Shown here: positions 34,785-45,111 of the stretch, piece after piece
How the letters are laid out: every line of letters starts with the position of its first letter
Numbering within the stretch: the stretch's first letter is position 1
Source: Allomyces macrogynus ATCC 38327
Lineage: Eukaryota; Blastocladiomycota; Blastocladiomycetes; Blastocladiales; Blastocladiaceae
Length of the DNA stretch: 64,000 nucleotides
Reading direction: 5' to 3'
Assembly (NCBI GenBank): GCA_000151295.1
Contig: GG745366.1
Coordinates: 394,036 to 458,035, forward strand
The notes under the pieces: model-generated
Database searches by the model: none
Seen by the model: the letters and a program-made list of their open reading frames with translations, nothing else
What the model was told of the DNA's origin: nothing
Program-made: the position numbers and the translations under genes

Positions 34785-37680
34785 ATGTCAAGACCGCTCG
34801 GCGCCCTCGACTTAGCGCACCAGCGGCCCCGCACCGTCTCGGCCCCCTCGGGCCCGGTCGCCTCGCCCACCGCCGCCGCTGCACCGAACTCGCCGCTCCA
34901 CGGGCCCCTCGTCGGCGAGCTGCGAAAGGCCATGAGCGAACATGTCGCCGCAGACGACTCGCCCGTCGGGTCCGTCGGCACCGACCTCTACCACTCCATG
35001 GTCCACTTGGACCGCGTCGCCTCGGCCGGCGGCGACGTGGGCCATGGGTGCTGGGGTGCGGTGCGCCGACAGGTGAGCGCACTCGTCGACCTGATCGCTG
35101 CTGCCGTGCAAACGTTCCGCGACAAGCCCGTCGATTCGTTTCTGCTCGCGCTTCAACTCGCTCTCTGGTTTGGTTTCTTCTTAATGGTCGTCGTCGCCGT
35201 CTACCTGGTGCGTCGCTCAATTCATTCTCGGGCTCCGGCAACCGAATCATATCAAGCTGATCTGTGTGATCGATCCGGCGCCTTTAGCAACCGCTCGTCA
35301 CGCTGCTCGCCATCTCCGTTTTTGTTCTAGTGCCCGTCCTCGGCGTGCTCGCCACGGTCCTCTCCAACGAGTACAAGGCCCACCTCCAGGCCAAGAAGGA
35401 AGCGGCCACGGCCCCGGCTGGCGCGAAGGCCCCTGCACCGGCCAGCCCGATTGCAAACGCTGCCTCTTCGGCCGCTCCAGGTCCTGGACAACTGGGATCG
35501 GCGATCCCGGCCGCGGCCACCGCTGATCCGCCGCTCAATGGACCAGGCCTGCCCGTGTCGGGATCCGCCGTGGCCAACCACATGTACCCGCACGCCTACT
35601 TGACGCTCCCGCACGACCACTCGGATTTGCCACCCGGCTCTTCGCCAACCTTCATTGGTGCCGCGACCGCCGCGGCGGGGTTGGGCTTTGCTGGCGTCAA
35701 CAGGTCTGGTTACGTGCCCTTGACCACGAACGGCGACGATGGGCAAGTGTCCGGTGCTCACATGGGAGCACCGCAAGGAACTATGGTTCGCGTCGAGCGC
35801 TGTCTTCTTTGCACGCTCATGACTGTCCCCGTCTCTCCCCATGCTAACGCTCAATTCTTAGGGATCGTGGTCGCAATCCAACACGATCAACGCTGCCGGC
35901 ACGCGCGGCAGCAACCGATCTTTGGTCCGGCTGCGCACTGGCGCCTCGCCCAGTCTCGCCACCGTCAACGAAGCACCACCCGCACCAAGCCCCTACGTGC
36001 ACGCGTCCGGGTCGCCAACCGAGCGGCTCGCTGTCTTGTGGGACGGGCCCGAAGAGTCGTCCATGGCGCTGCCGTCGCCAACGGGCGGATCGAACGTGGA
36101 TGTCGGCAAGCGGTCGGCGCAGGAGTTGGCGCCCGACGTTAACGTGGCCCTGACGTCGAATGACGTTGCTGGTTCGTCTGCAGGATCGTCCAAGGCCTCT
36201 TTGTTGAACATTTCCGATACGGGGCCCCGTCTCGACGTTGTCGGCCAAAAGAATTCTGACACACTATTTATTGGTCGCACCGCCAGGTCATCTATGCGCC
36301 CATGGACCCCAAGGCCTTTCGCGACCCTCGATCGACATCAACGGCCTCGACAAGGCATCCTACTTTTCGCTCCCCGACGGTGCAGGCATGTCGATGGTCA
36401 CGCTCCCGGTCCCTTCCTCGAGCGGCAACTTTGGCGAACACACGAGCCGCTCGAGCGTTGCCATGACGCTGCCGCGTAGTGGTCCCAGTTCTGGCGGTGG
36501 TGCTGGTGGTAGCACCGGGATTACCACCGCGACCTCGGCCAACTTGGATGCGGCCAACTTGCGCGGAGAGCCGTCCATTACCATCACCGTGTCGTCGCCG
36601 AGCGTGCATGACCTGCGGCGGCGCGAGTCGGCCTCGCGAAAGGCTCGTTGGTCGGTCGGTGCATCCGCTTTGAGCACGCTACACGATCCCAGGACGACAG
36701 GGGCAAGTGCATCGCAGGCCGTCTCAGCAACGTCCGTCGCGACGGTGGCCGTTGCACCGGCCGTACCGATGGCAGCGGCGGTCGGGAACGTGTCGTCGGA
36801 TATTTCCCCCGGGTCGCCACCTCATACACAGCAGGGAGGTCACGCTCATGTACGTTATCGCGCTCATCTTTCGGGCACGCCACCGTTCCCACTCACTTTT
36901 CTCTCGTGCGCATGGTAGTGGACCAACCACCAGCGCGCGTATCCCGCTGCGCGCATGCGCCCTATCGCCGCCGAATCGCACGGCCAACTACGCGGCGTGC
37001 ACACGGGCCCGCTGATTCCAACCGTCGTCACGCACACGGCGTCTCCCACTGTGAGTGTCGCGTCGCTCCGGCCCACACCGCTGAGCGTGGCCGGGTCGGG
37101 CAAGCGGCACGGGTCCATGGCGCTTCGGACGCGGCGGCGCAGTTTGGTGGGCAGCCAGACCGTGCGCACGTCCGTGGAAACGTTCCGGCGCGGGTCGACG
37201 GGTAGCAACCACCTCGGGTCGGGCGTCGTCCACAGCAGCGTATGGGTGGACGTGACCGACGAAGAGGCAACCGCTGCTCCGACGATGCGCTCCGTGGCCG
37301 AAGTCGACTCGCCGGCAGTCACGGCACTCGCGCCACCTGCCATGGCCGCGCCATCATTCCGCAGTGAAGGGTACCTCGGCGGTGCACCCAACGCGCGGTA
37401 TGCGGGCCCGTCGCCGACGCTGAGTCACGGGTCGGCGGTCATGGCGAGCGTCACAGCCGCGGACCCATTCCTGATCATGCTCACGGACCCGTCGGCGGCG
37501 GATTTCGGGTCCACGAGCAGCGGGAGCGGCATGTTTCCTCTGCAGCGCCGCCGCCGGCCGCCGTCGCTGTACCAGCTCGATCTCGAGCGCCGCCAGGCGC
37601 AGCTCGAGACGCCCGAGTCGCGCGACGCGCGGCGGTCGCGGATGCTCCAGGAGGTGGCGCACCATCAGGCCGTGTTGTAA
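34785..37680 (+). CDS. Two-pass membrane protein with long Ser/Thr/Pro-rich tail, family unknown
   Basis: Five exons: 34785-35207, 35288-35785, 35862-36228, 36287-36849 and 36919-37680, total 870 residues. Introns are 80, 76, 58 and 69 nt; the frames join exactly. The third intron has a weak donor (GTCTCG) and is the least certain. The only strong hydrophobic features are two adjacent helices at about 118-165, 'FLLALQLALWFGFFLMVVVA' and, after the splice, 'LVTLLAISVFVLVPVLGVLA'. The helix pair is split by the intron. The following 700 residues are low-complexity, rich in Ser, Thr, Ala, Gly and Pro, with short basic patches, ending with a charged helix ('YQLDLERRQAQLETPESRDA'). The layout suggests a membrane-tethered cytoplasmic tail. 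No family recognised. Confidence 0.72.
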
Positions 37681-38038
37681 CAATTGCGGCTCAAACGGTG
37701 GACTGTGGTGAGAGACGGGTCGACTCGCGACTGTAGCACATCGTGGAGGGGAGAACTGAGGTATATGTGACTTATGCGGGGCGTCTAGTTTACGCGTATA
37801 TTCTTGGGTTGTTGGGTTGTTGGGGCCATCTCTGTCTGAAACGTCGACCGCGCTTGCGTGAATGAGCGCAATGTGGGTTACTACTTTCCATCGCACGAAA
37901 GTCGTCGTTGGCCAAATGGAATTTCTCGTGAACAGAGTGCCCGACGGCGTGCTCTTGACAACCACCGCCTCTCCCATCGCTGCGATCTCCATCCGCTGAC
38001 GGCGGAATCAACAGGACTTCTTTCTCTCGCACCAAGAC
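37681..38038. other. Intergenic, no gene seen
   Basis: 3' flank of the membrane-protein gene and 5' flank of the cystathionine gamma-lyase-like sequence. No motif noted. Confidence 0.5.
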
Positions 38039-39306
38039 ATGAACCACATCACAAAGGCCGAGCTCTCGACAAGCGACTCTTGCTTGTCCACCCCGCAGGG
38101 CGGCTGCTGTGCGCGTCGGTTCAGCAGCTGATCCCATCACGGGCGCCGTCGCCCCGCCAATTTCGCTGTCGTGCACGCACGTTCAAGCACCGCACGCCGG
38201 GCGAGAACTACGCGGTACGCGACCAATTGATTGCTCTTTGGCTCTATCCTCGGCGTGTGCAATGTATCAGGCTGTGTCCACTCGCGCGATAGCAACCCAA
38301 AGCGCAACGGATTCGAGGCCGCGGTCGCTGCGCTCGAGGGCGGCGCGCACGGCATCGCGTTCTCGTCCGGGTCGGCTGCGATCGCCATGGTCATCATGGC
38401 GCTACCCAAGGGTCGTACATTGTTTCGGTGGACGACGTGTCCGGCGGCACGTTTGATACTCTGACGAAGCCCGCTACTCACCCTCGTTTGCCAACCTCAC
38501 CGAGGACCGGGCCAAGGTCGTCTCGGCCATGACCGCCGCGACCAAGCTCATTTGGCTCGAGTCGCCGACGAACCCGACCATGAAACTCGTCGACATTGCC
38601 GCGGTCGCAGCGCACGCACGCCGCACCAACCCCGACGCGATAATTGGCGTCGACAACATGCTCATGCCGCCCTACTTTCAGTGCCCCTTCGCGCTCGGCG
38701 CCGACCTGGTCGTCCACTCGGCAACCAAGTACCTCAACAGTCACTCGAACGTGCATGGGCATGGTCATCACGTCGCGCGCTGACCTGGCCGCGCGCTTGC
38801 GCGGACTGCAGACGGCGCTCGGAGCCGTGCCGTCGCAGATGGACTGCTACCTCGCGCACCGCGGGCTCAAGAGGCTGCACCTGCACATGCAGGCGCAAGA
38901 GCACAACGCCCTGGCGCTCGCACGCGCGCTCGAAGCGTCGCCCTACGTCGAGTCGGTCATTTACCCTGGGCTCGCGTCGTACCTGCAGCATGCGCTCGCG
39001 AAACGGCAAATGTCCGGGTGTGGTGGGATGCTCGCGTTCCGGATCAAGGGCGATTTGGCCACGGCCACGGCGTTTTTCCAGCATTTGAAGACAGTCACGC
39101 TCGCCGATTCGTTGGGTGGGGTCGATTCGTTGGCCGAATTGCCGGCGACCATGACGCAAGGCAACTTGTCGGCCGAGGAGCGCGCCAAGCATGGGATTAC
39201 GGATAGCTTGATTCGCGTCTCGGTTGGTGTCGAGGATGCCGTGGATGTTGTCGAGGATGTGATTCAGGCGCTTAAAAAGGCGTTTGCGGCTAGCAAGGTT
39301 CGTTAA
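38039..39306 (+). pseudogene. Cystathionine gamma-lyase-like sequence broken by several frame changes
   Basis: The intact enzyme is a PLP-dependent lyase cleaving cystathionine to cysteine. Pieces in order: 'SAADPITGAVAPPISLS', 'TFKHRTPGENYA', 'SRDSNPKRNGFEAAVAALEG', 'YIVSVDDVSGGTFDTL', 'KLIWLESPTNPTMKLVDIA', the PLP-lysine motif 'HSATKYLN', then an unbroken 3' half ending at 39306 ('DSLIRVSVGVED'). The pieces change frame near 38178, near 38271-38283 (beside a possible 56-nt GTACGC intron), near 38412, near 38470 and near 38756. Normally constant positions also differ: the DNTF segment reads DNML and NGHSD reads NSHSN. The segment between GGT and the KLIWLE strand is shorter than in family members. 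Either a decaying gene or a poorly sequenced stretch; the substitutions favour decay. The 3' half resembles animal CTH. Confidence 0.75.
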
Positions 39307-39462
39307 GCGTGCTGGATTGAGGACAAGAGGCTGTTTTTGCACGAAACAAGTCTATTGGAATCACTCTTGCATCAGTCCTAACTTCTTGACCTTCGTATCA
39401 GCCTGTTGCGTCGCCGCACGATTTTCAACAATCAAGTACCGTTTCCTATTCCAACAGCCGGA

Positions 39463-40985
39463 TCACGCCGGGGGATAAAACAGGCCAAACAAGATTGCGC
39501 CGACCGTCGCCCACAGCACCGAGTACAGCACCCACCGGCGGCTCTCGGTCAAAAACATGAGCGGCAGGCACGAGAACATGCGCACGACTACCTGCACGTG
39601 CATACTCGTGAGCCCGTAAAACACGCAAAACGCGTGCAAGACGCGGTATGGCACAGGCCAGTCGCGCGCGTTGACGATCTGGACGATACTGTGCACTAGT
39701 ACGGGCGCGGCAAAGGCAAAGTTGGGCAGTTGCGCGAGCGACCAGTACCGCAGCCACCCGACGTGCCAGTACTGTGCCTGCACGGCCGTATACGGCAGAC
39801 CATGCACGGGCAGGTGGGGTGTACCGAGTGTGGGCACGTCGAGCGGACGCGTCGCGCACCAGGTCGGCGGCGTGTAGGCTACGGTCGGGGGAGTGCAAAA
39901 TCGGTGCCACGACACCAATTGCCACCAGAGAAATGGCGCGAAGACGACGGCGGCGTACATAATAAATCGAAACCGAGGCTGCGGGGGCGAGGAAGAAAGG
40001 TGAGGACAGGGGCCGAGATGCGAACCACGACGCGTACAACGAGACGGACTTTGACAAACAGGAAGTGGTACGCAAAGAACCCCGTGTGCAAGATGCCATT
40101 GGACCGGACCAGCGTCGACAGGGCCCAGAGCAGAGCCGCGAGTGCCCAGTATGATTGCTCCATGGCCCACATGCCGGAAAAGGCCAGGAACGCGAACACG
40201 GGCTCGGTATAGCTGGTAACGACGAGTCAGTCAACCAAACCGCACGCGCGATCAGCACTTGGCCCACCGTCTAAGAGAGCATAAATGGGCCGTACAACGA
40301 GGACATAAAGACGGACGCGGGTTGGCAGGCAAAGAGCACCGCGGCCAGGAACGCACGATGTGGTCGCTTCGTTACCGTGCAGACCAAGCTGTCGTTGAGT
40401 CGGACAATGTCAAGGCGCCGATCAGTTCCATGGTTGAGCCGCGATGCATGAAGCGGCACCGTACCCGAACAATGCAGCAGAAGCTGCAAGGAAGGCGAGA
40501 TTTGCAACAACGATGCCACCCCACGCGAGCAAGAGTCGCTCGTCGTTTGCGTCTGCATCTGAGCCGCTACGCGACGACCCAAAGAGCGGATCGAGCACGT
40601 ATCGGGCCACGACGCGCGCGAGCCATGGCATGGCCGGGAAGAACGCGAGGGCATGGTCGTGGCGGTACGTGAGGCCGTCGCTGGCGATGCCGAGCATGTG
40701 GATGGCGTCCCACTTGATGAGAGCGAGCGGGACGCGCACATGGAGGGCCAAGCCGCGCAGATCTGGCGGGGCGATCCCGAGCGCAGCGGCGGTCGAATCG
40801 TCAAAACTCGGAGCGAGAGACGCGGCAGCGGTTGCAATGACCACGGTCCCGACGCGTGCGGCTGCGCTCCACCAAAGGGCGCGGCGCAGGAGGGGCCCGA
40901 CCACGACCACGCGGAGATCGGCGTGGTGGTCATGGCAGCGACCGACACGTGGGCCGAGGCTACCGCAACCTGGTCGGTCCGCCAT
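39463..40985 (-). CDS. GPI mannosyltransferase II (PIG-V/Gpi18 family)
   Basis: Four minus-strand exons: 40985-40465, 40388-40296, 40212-40038 and 39978-39463, giving 434 residues, the usual family size. Introns are 76, 83 and 59 nt with donors GTACGG, GTACGG and GTACGC. The enzyme is an ER multi-pass protein adding the second mannose of the GPI anchor from dolichol-phosphate-mannose. Evidence: 'APSFDDST' after the first helix, 'LIKWDAIHMLGIASDGLTYR' with 'LAFFPAMPWLAR' (luminal WD...AFFP region), splice-restored 'FACQPASVFMSS' running into 'YTEPVFAFLAFSG', 'RSNGILHTGFFAYH', and 'HVGWLRYWSLAQLPNFAFA' near the end. Ten or so hydrophobic segments are present. The ATG at 40985 is the first in frame before the first helix. 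Divergent from the coiled-coil gene at 41748 and convergent with the lyase remnant. Confidence 0.88.
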
Positions 40986-41747
40986 GGTTGAAGGCGGTGC
41001 CGTGGAAGCGAGCATGCAGGCGCGACCAGGTGGTGAGGGACAGTTGTTGCGGCGGGCGGGTTCCGCGCAGTGTGGTGGCGTGAGGCTGGCAGAGCCTGAT
41101 TTCCGTGCGTTGCCGGCGCTGGGAGCTCGTGTTCGCCAGTGCCGTTGGATGGTCGTGCCAGTGGTCGCAGTGGTAGTTGCTGGTGGTCGTGGTCGCGGTG
41201 GTGGTCGCTGGTGGGTCTTGGCCGGAGCGCTCGTCGTGGCCAGCGGTGGTTGCCAAGTTGCAACGTGCACCACCTCTGGACTGAACGGGGCCACGACAAA
41301 CATCGACAGCAGCTGCACCACTCTGTCCAGCACGGCGCGCCCTCGACCGCGTGCGACCTTCCGTCGCGCTGCACCGTACGCGGTTGACCCCGTTTGACGT
41401 GGCGAGCGCCGTGTCCGCCCGCCGCCGTGCTCCGCGGCAAGTGACCGACCGGCGCCCACTGTCCAGACGCTGCAACGTGGCACGGCGCCAACACACCACA
41501 CCACACTCCCCACATACGCTCAAGCGCTCGACTCGCAAGCGCCGGACCGCCGACTGCAACCTCAACCTTCAGCTCTCGTCACGCTCGCTTGCTCGTGTTG
41601 TGCTCGCTCGCTCCCCGCGCACGGCATTCCGCGCCGTCGCCTCTTCAACCCATCGTCTCTTCAACTTGCGCCGTTTACCCACCACTGACGGACCCGTTCG
41701 CTCGTCTCCTTCCACACACGCTGCCGCCCCGCCGTGACGCCGATGCC
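40986..41747. other. Divergent promoter region
   Basis: Separates the PIG-V-like gene (minus) and the coiled-coil gene (plus). GC-rich; long overlapping frames on both strands show no motif. A CT/TC-rich leader lies just before 41748. Confidence 0.45.
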
Positions 41748-44300
41748 ATGATGCGAACGAGTGCCATCTTTGCCGACCGCCCGCTCTCGGGTGTCAGCAG
41801 CACCGACGACCCGAGCGACGCGCGCGCCGAATTCGACCTGCGCCGCCTCGTCAACGAGCTTGCCCTCGAAAACGAAGACGTGTGTACCCTGCAATACAGA
41901 GCCTCTCCGTTGGGCAGCGCTGACCACCAGTCTCGGTCTCGGTCTCTCGCGTTCCCTGATTCTAGCTCCGCGCCAAGGTCGAGATTATCGTGGAAAACAA
42001 TGCCGGCCTCTACGACGAAAACGCCGATTTGCGCCGCCAAAATGACGCTCTCCGCGCGCACCACGCGCGCCTCCAGGCCGCTCTCGACAAGCGAGACGAC
42101 GAGCTGCGCAATGCCCGTGCGCAGCTGACGCGCGCCCACGCTGACGCACTCGCCAGCGCTGCCACGGCCCCACCTGCCGCTGCGGCCGCTGTTGCCATGA
42201 CTGCCCTCACCGCGCTGACCACGGGACCGGCGCTGCGCGAGGCCCCGACCGCACCTTCGGCGGCGTCGGGGGGTGCCGCGGCCACACGGCTCGTGCGCAT
42301 GCTGCGGTTGATCCAGGATCTCGTCGATTCGCTGCGCCAGGAACTCGTCTTGAGCGCGTCCGGCTCGTCCATCAACCTCGACCCGAATGCGCGCAGTGCA
42401 TCGCCGCCGCCCGGCGATTCCATGTCCTTGTCGTCGTCGCAGCAGCGCGCTGCCAAGGTGCTCGATGCACTCGACCGTCTCGCCGAGTCGGTGCAGCTCG
42501 AGGCCGACGCAGCCGCACACGCCATGCAGGCCGCTTACGAGGACAAAGTCGCTGCCCTCGAGGCCGAGATTTCGGCTCTGCGTCGCGCGCTCGACACCAC
42601 GTCCTCGGACGCTCGCGAAATGCGCGCACAGGCAGATGCTGCCGCCGCGCAGTTGCGCCAAGTTGCTCGCGCCGTCCAGAATGCACAGAGTGACGCTGCC
42701 CGCGCCATGATGGAGCGAGACTCGGCGCGCGCCGATGGCGCTCGCGTCGCCGTTGCGCTGAAAAAGGCTGAGGACGAGGCACGCAACCTGCGTGAGGACC
42801 ATTTCCGGTTGCGCCGCAAGGTCGCGACCGACGCGGCCGAGCTGGACCGGTTGCGGGCCGATGTCGATCGACTAAGTGTCCAGTTGCGCGAGGCGCTCGT
42901 GGCAAGCGTGAACATGGCGGCCCGTGGCGAAGACACGCTCGCACGAACGTCTGCTGCCAACACGTCGGCGGTATGTTTTCCTTTTGCTCGAAGCGCAGTG
43001 GTTCGCTGTTGCCAGGTCACTGATCAGATTATTTTTTCACAATCGCATTTTACAGGAGCCGTCCCGTGCGTCCAAGGACCCGTCGCTGTCCAACGTCTCG
43101 ATTAACGCTCCCGTTTTGCTGTCGCCAGGCACCGCCGCCATCAACGACGCGGCGCTGGCTGCGCAGCTCGCGCCCCATGTCGAGGCCGTCGAGGCACTCG
43201 TTTCGGCCTGGACCTCGTCTCCGTCGACTGTCCCGACGGCTGCCGACTTGGCCGTCCTTCGCGACCACATGCACCAACTGGCCGTCCTGGACCTGACCGA
43301 GAAGCTGCGCCGTGCCGCCGAGGATCGAGCGCGGCTCGCCATGACCGTGCGGCAGCAGCATCAGGATCTCATCGAGACGCGCGCCGCCCTCAGGGTCTCG
43401 CGCACGTCCGAAGACTTTTTGCTGTCCGAAGTAGAGGTGCTGAAACGACTCGGCGGAACGACGTCGCCGACCGTCACAACCGCGCGCGTCGAGTGGGGCG
43501 AGTTCTTGCTCGCCGAGTTGCGCCGTCTCGTGCAGCAGCAACGCGACGACGCGGCCAATCGCGTGCCGTCGTCGCGCGACCCGCAGGCGCTCAACGACGA
43601 GGTACAGACCTTGACCAAGTACATTTCGCAAATTCTCAACCGCGTCTTCGAGTCAGGTGACCCGGCCTTGGTCGAAAACGTCTTGTCGCGCGACGCGATA
43701 GGCGGGGCCGTGTCGACCATGTCGGCGCACCATGGCTCTTCATCGTGGCGCGACCTCGCATCGGGGCTCCTGCACGACGCGACGCGGCGCCGTGGATCCG
43801 GCACGAACCGCAGTTCCGCCCGCAACGCTGAGTCGCCCCAATCACCGCGGTCACCTCGGTCACCAACGACGACGCCACCCGATTTACCCGCGCGCCCGTC
43901 CGCACAAGCGACGCGCCGCACCACCAAGTCGCCATCAATGAAGCCAGCGTCAGATCCGTCCGTTCCACCACCACGACCTGCGCCTGCAGCAGCACGGCGA
44001 AGCGGCCTGTTCCGGGGGTTTTGGTCGTCATCGTCGTCGCCAAACGGTGACCAGGAGCGGCGTGATTCCTCTGGAGGGCTAGCGGCTGGTCCGTCACCAC
44101 CACCTGGCCCTGTTGCGCCTGCGAGCAACACGAAACGGCGTGTGGGGAATGGACATGGGACGAGTCGTTTGAGTTTGGCCATGTTTTCTCCAACTTTGCA
44201 GGGCAGTGGAACTGCCCGTCCAACCCCCCAGGGAGGAGATCGCCAGGCAACTGTTGTTGTTGCTGCTGCTAAACCAGGAGGAGCTGGAGTTTTGCGTTGA
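41748..44300 (+). CDS. Long coiled-coil protein, function unknown
   Basis: Exons 41748-41879, 41966-42970 and 43056-44300 give 793 residues. Introns are 86 nt (GTGTGT...CTAG) and 85 nt (GTATGT...ACAG), both phase 0. Heptad-rich stretches: about 30-110 ('VEIIVENNAGLYDENADLRR', 'LQAALDKRDDELRNARAQL'), about 165-360 ('AVAL KKAEDEARNLREDHF' region) and about 420-530 ('LTEKLRRAAEDRARLAMTVR'). An Ala-rich linker and a short helix 'RLIQDLVDSLRQEL' lie between. The C-terminal ~220 residues are Ser/Pro/Arg-rich and disordered. Such architecture is common for cytoskeletal or centrosome/spindle-pole adaptors, but no specific family signature is visible. Alternative ATG at 41751 is adjacent. Confidence 0.78.
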
Positions 44301-44830
44301 CATGTATGAAACCATAACAGCATCATTATGCTTGGGCTTCAATTGATTTCTCACGTCTTCCTTGGACATCCTAACATAGTGATCAGCAAGCCTTGGAGGC
44401 GTGTACAGCCATTTGTAGAAAAAGAAATGGACGTTTTTGAAAATGGAGGCCCACAATGCACTTCCCACACCTCTTGGCTGCTCAGAATGACTTGGGGGCA
44501 GCATGCTGGCTGGCCTCTTCCTGCTTCTCCTCATGGATGGCAATGGCCTGGATATGTGTGCTTGCATGAGTTCACATTGCTACTGGTAGTTCGCTACAAT
44601 GACAGATGGATTCGAAACCTTCTGAAGCACTGTTTGTGAAAAAGGTCTCAGTGACTCCTGAACAAGCACGACCCACAGTGCAATGACCCAGCATGGGACA
44701 TTGGATGCAGTTTGAGGGTGGAAATAAGAAGAGATTGTGTGAATGTTGTTGTTATTGTTGTTGTTGTTGATTCCTACTTGTCATTCCATGTACTTCATCA
44801 GGTTGTGGCTCAGTTTGTAGTTTTTCAACC

Positions 44831-44861
<31 letters not shown>

Positions 44862-44902
44862 ACACAACTTGTTTTGCTCTGCCATGCACACCCACAACTT
44901 GG
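44301..44902. other. Lower-GC remnant region next to the retrotransposon cluster
   Basis: Composition changes sharply after 44300 from GC-rich coding to near-balanced. Frames on both strands are broken and unrecognised. A 30-nt stretch at 44763-44792 matches 61671-61700 (upstream of the gypsy leader) at 27 of 30 positions by eye, suggesting a decayed gypsy LTR fragment. Confidence 0.45.
44829..44866. repeat. C19 homopolymer joined to a CA dinucleotide run
   Basis: Nineteen C at 44829-44847 followed by about ten CA units. Directly left of the leftmost copia LTR. Confidence 0.9.
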
Positions 44903-45090
44903 TTTCGCAAGGTTGAGCGGGAGAAGGAATGCATTTGGTGTGTGCACTCTGCACTTCAGCAGTGGTGGCAACCATAACCTAGGTTGCCACCATCATTTAC
45001 ACAAGAATCCAACTCAAACAGCTCCAACAAGGAAACAATGAGGGAAGACAAAAAAACAAGAAACACAAATGCAAGACGAACACTTCAACA
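44903..45090 (-). repeat. Copia LTR0 (188 bp), 3' LTR of A'
   Basis: Sense sequence starts TGTTGAAG after the polypurine tract and ends CTTGCGAAA. It shares the extra T and T-for-C changes with LTR4, and carries the same 11-bp hairpin (44963-44992). Confidence 0.9.
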
Positions 45091-45111
45091 CTCCCCCACA
45101 GCAAGCATTCC

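Noticed and set aside
14912..44300. A secretory or cell-surface gene cluster (chitin synthase, PIG-V, RabGAP, UNC93-like)
   Set aside because: Mixed strands, separate promoters and housekeeping families; proximity is not evidence of a functional cluster.
44094..44639. Frames of 103 and 157 residues after the coiled-coil gene, thought to be a transposase remnant
   Set aside because: No catalytic motif or terminal repeats could be seen; kept only as an unassigned lower-GC patch.
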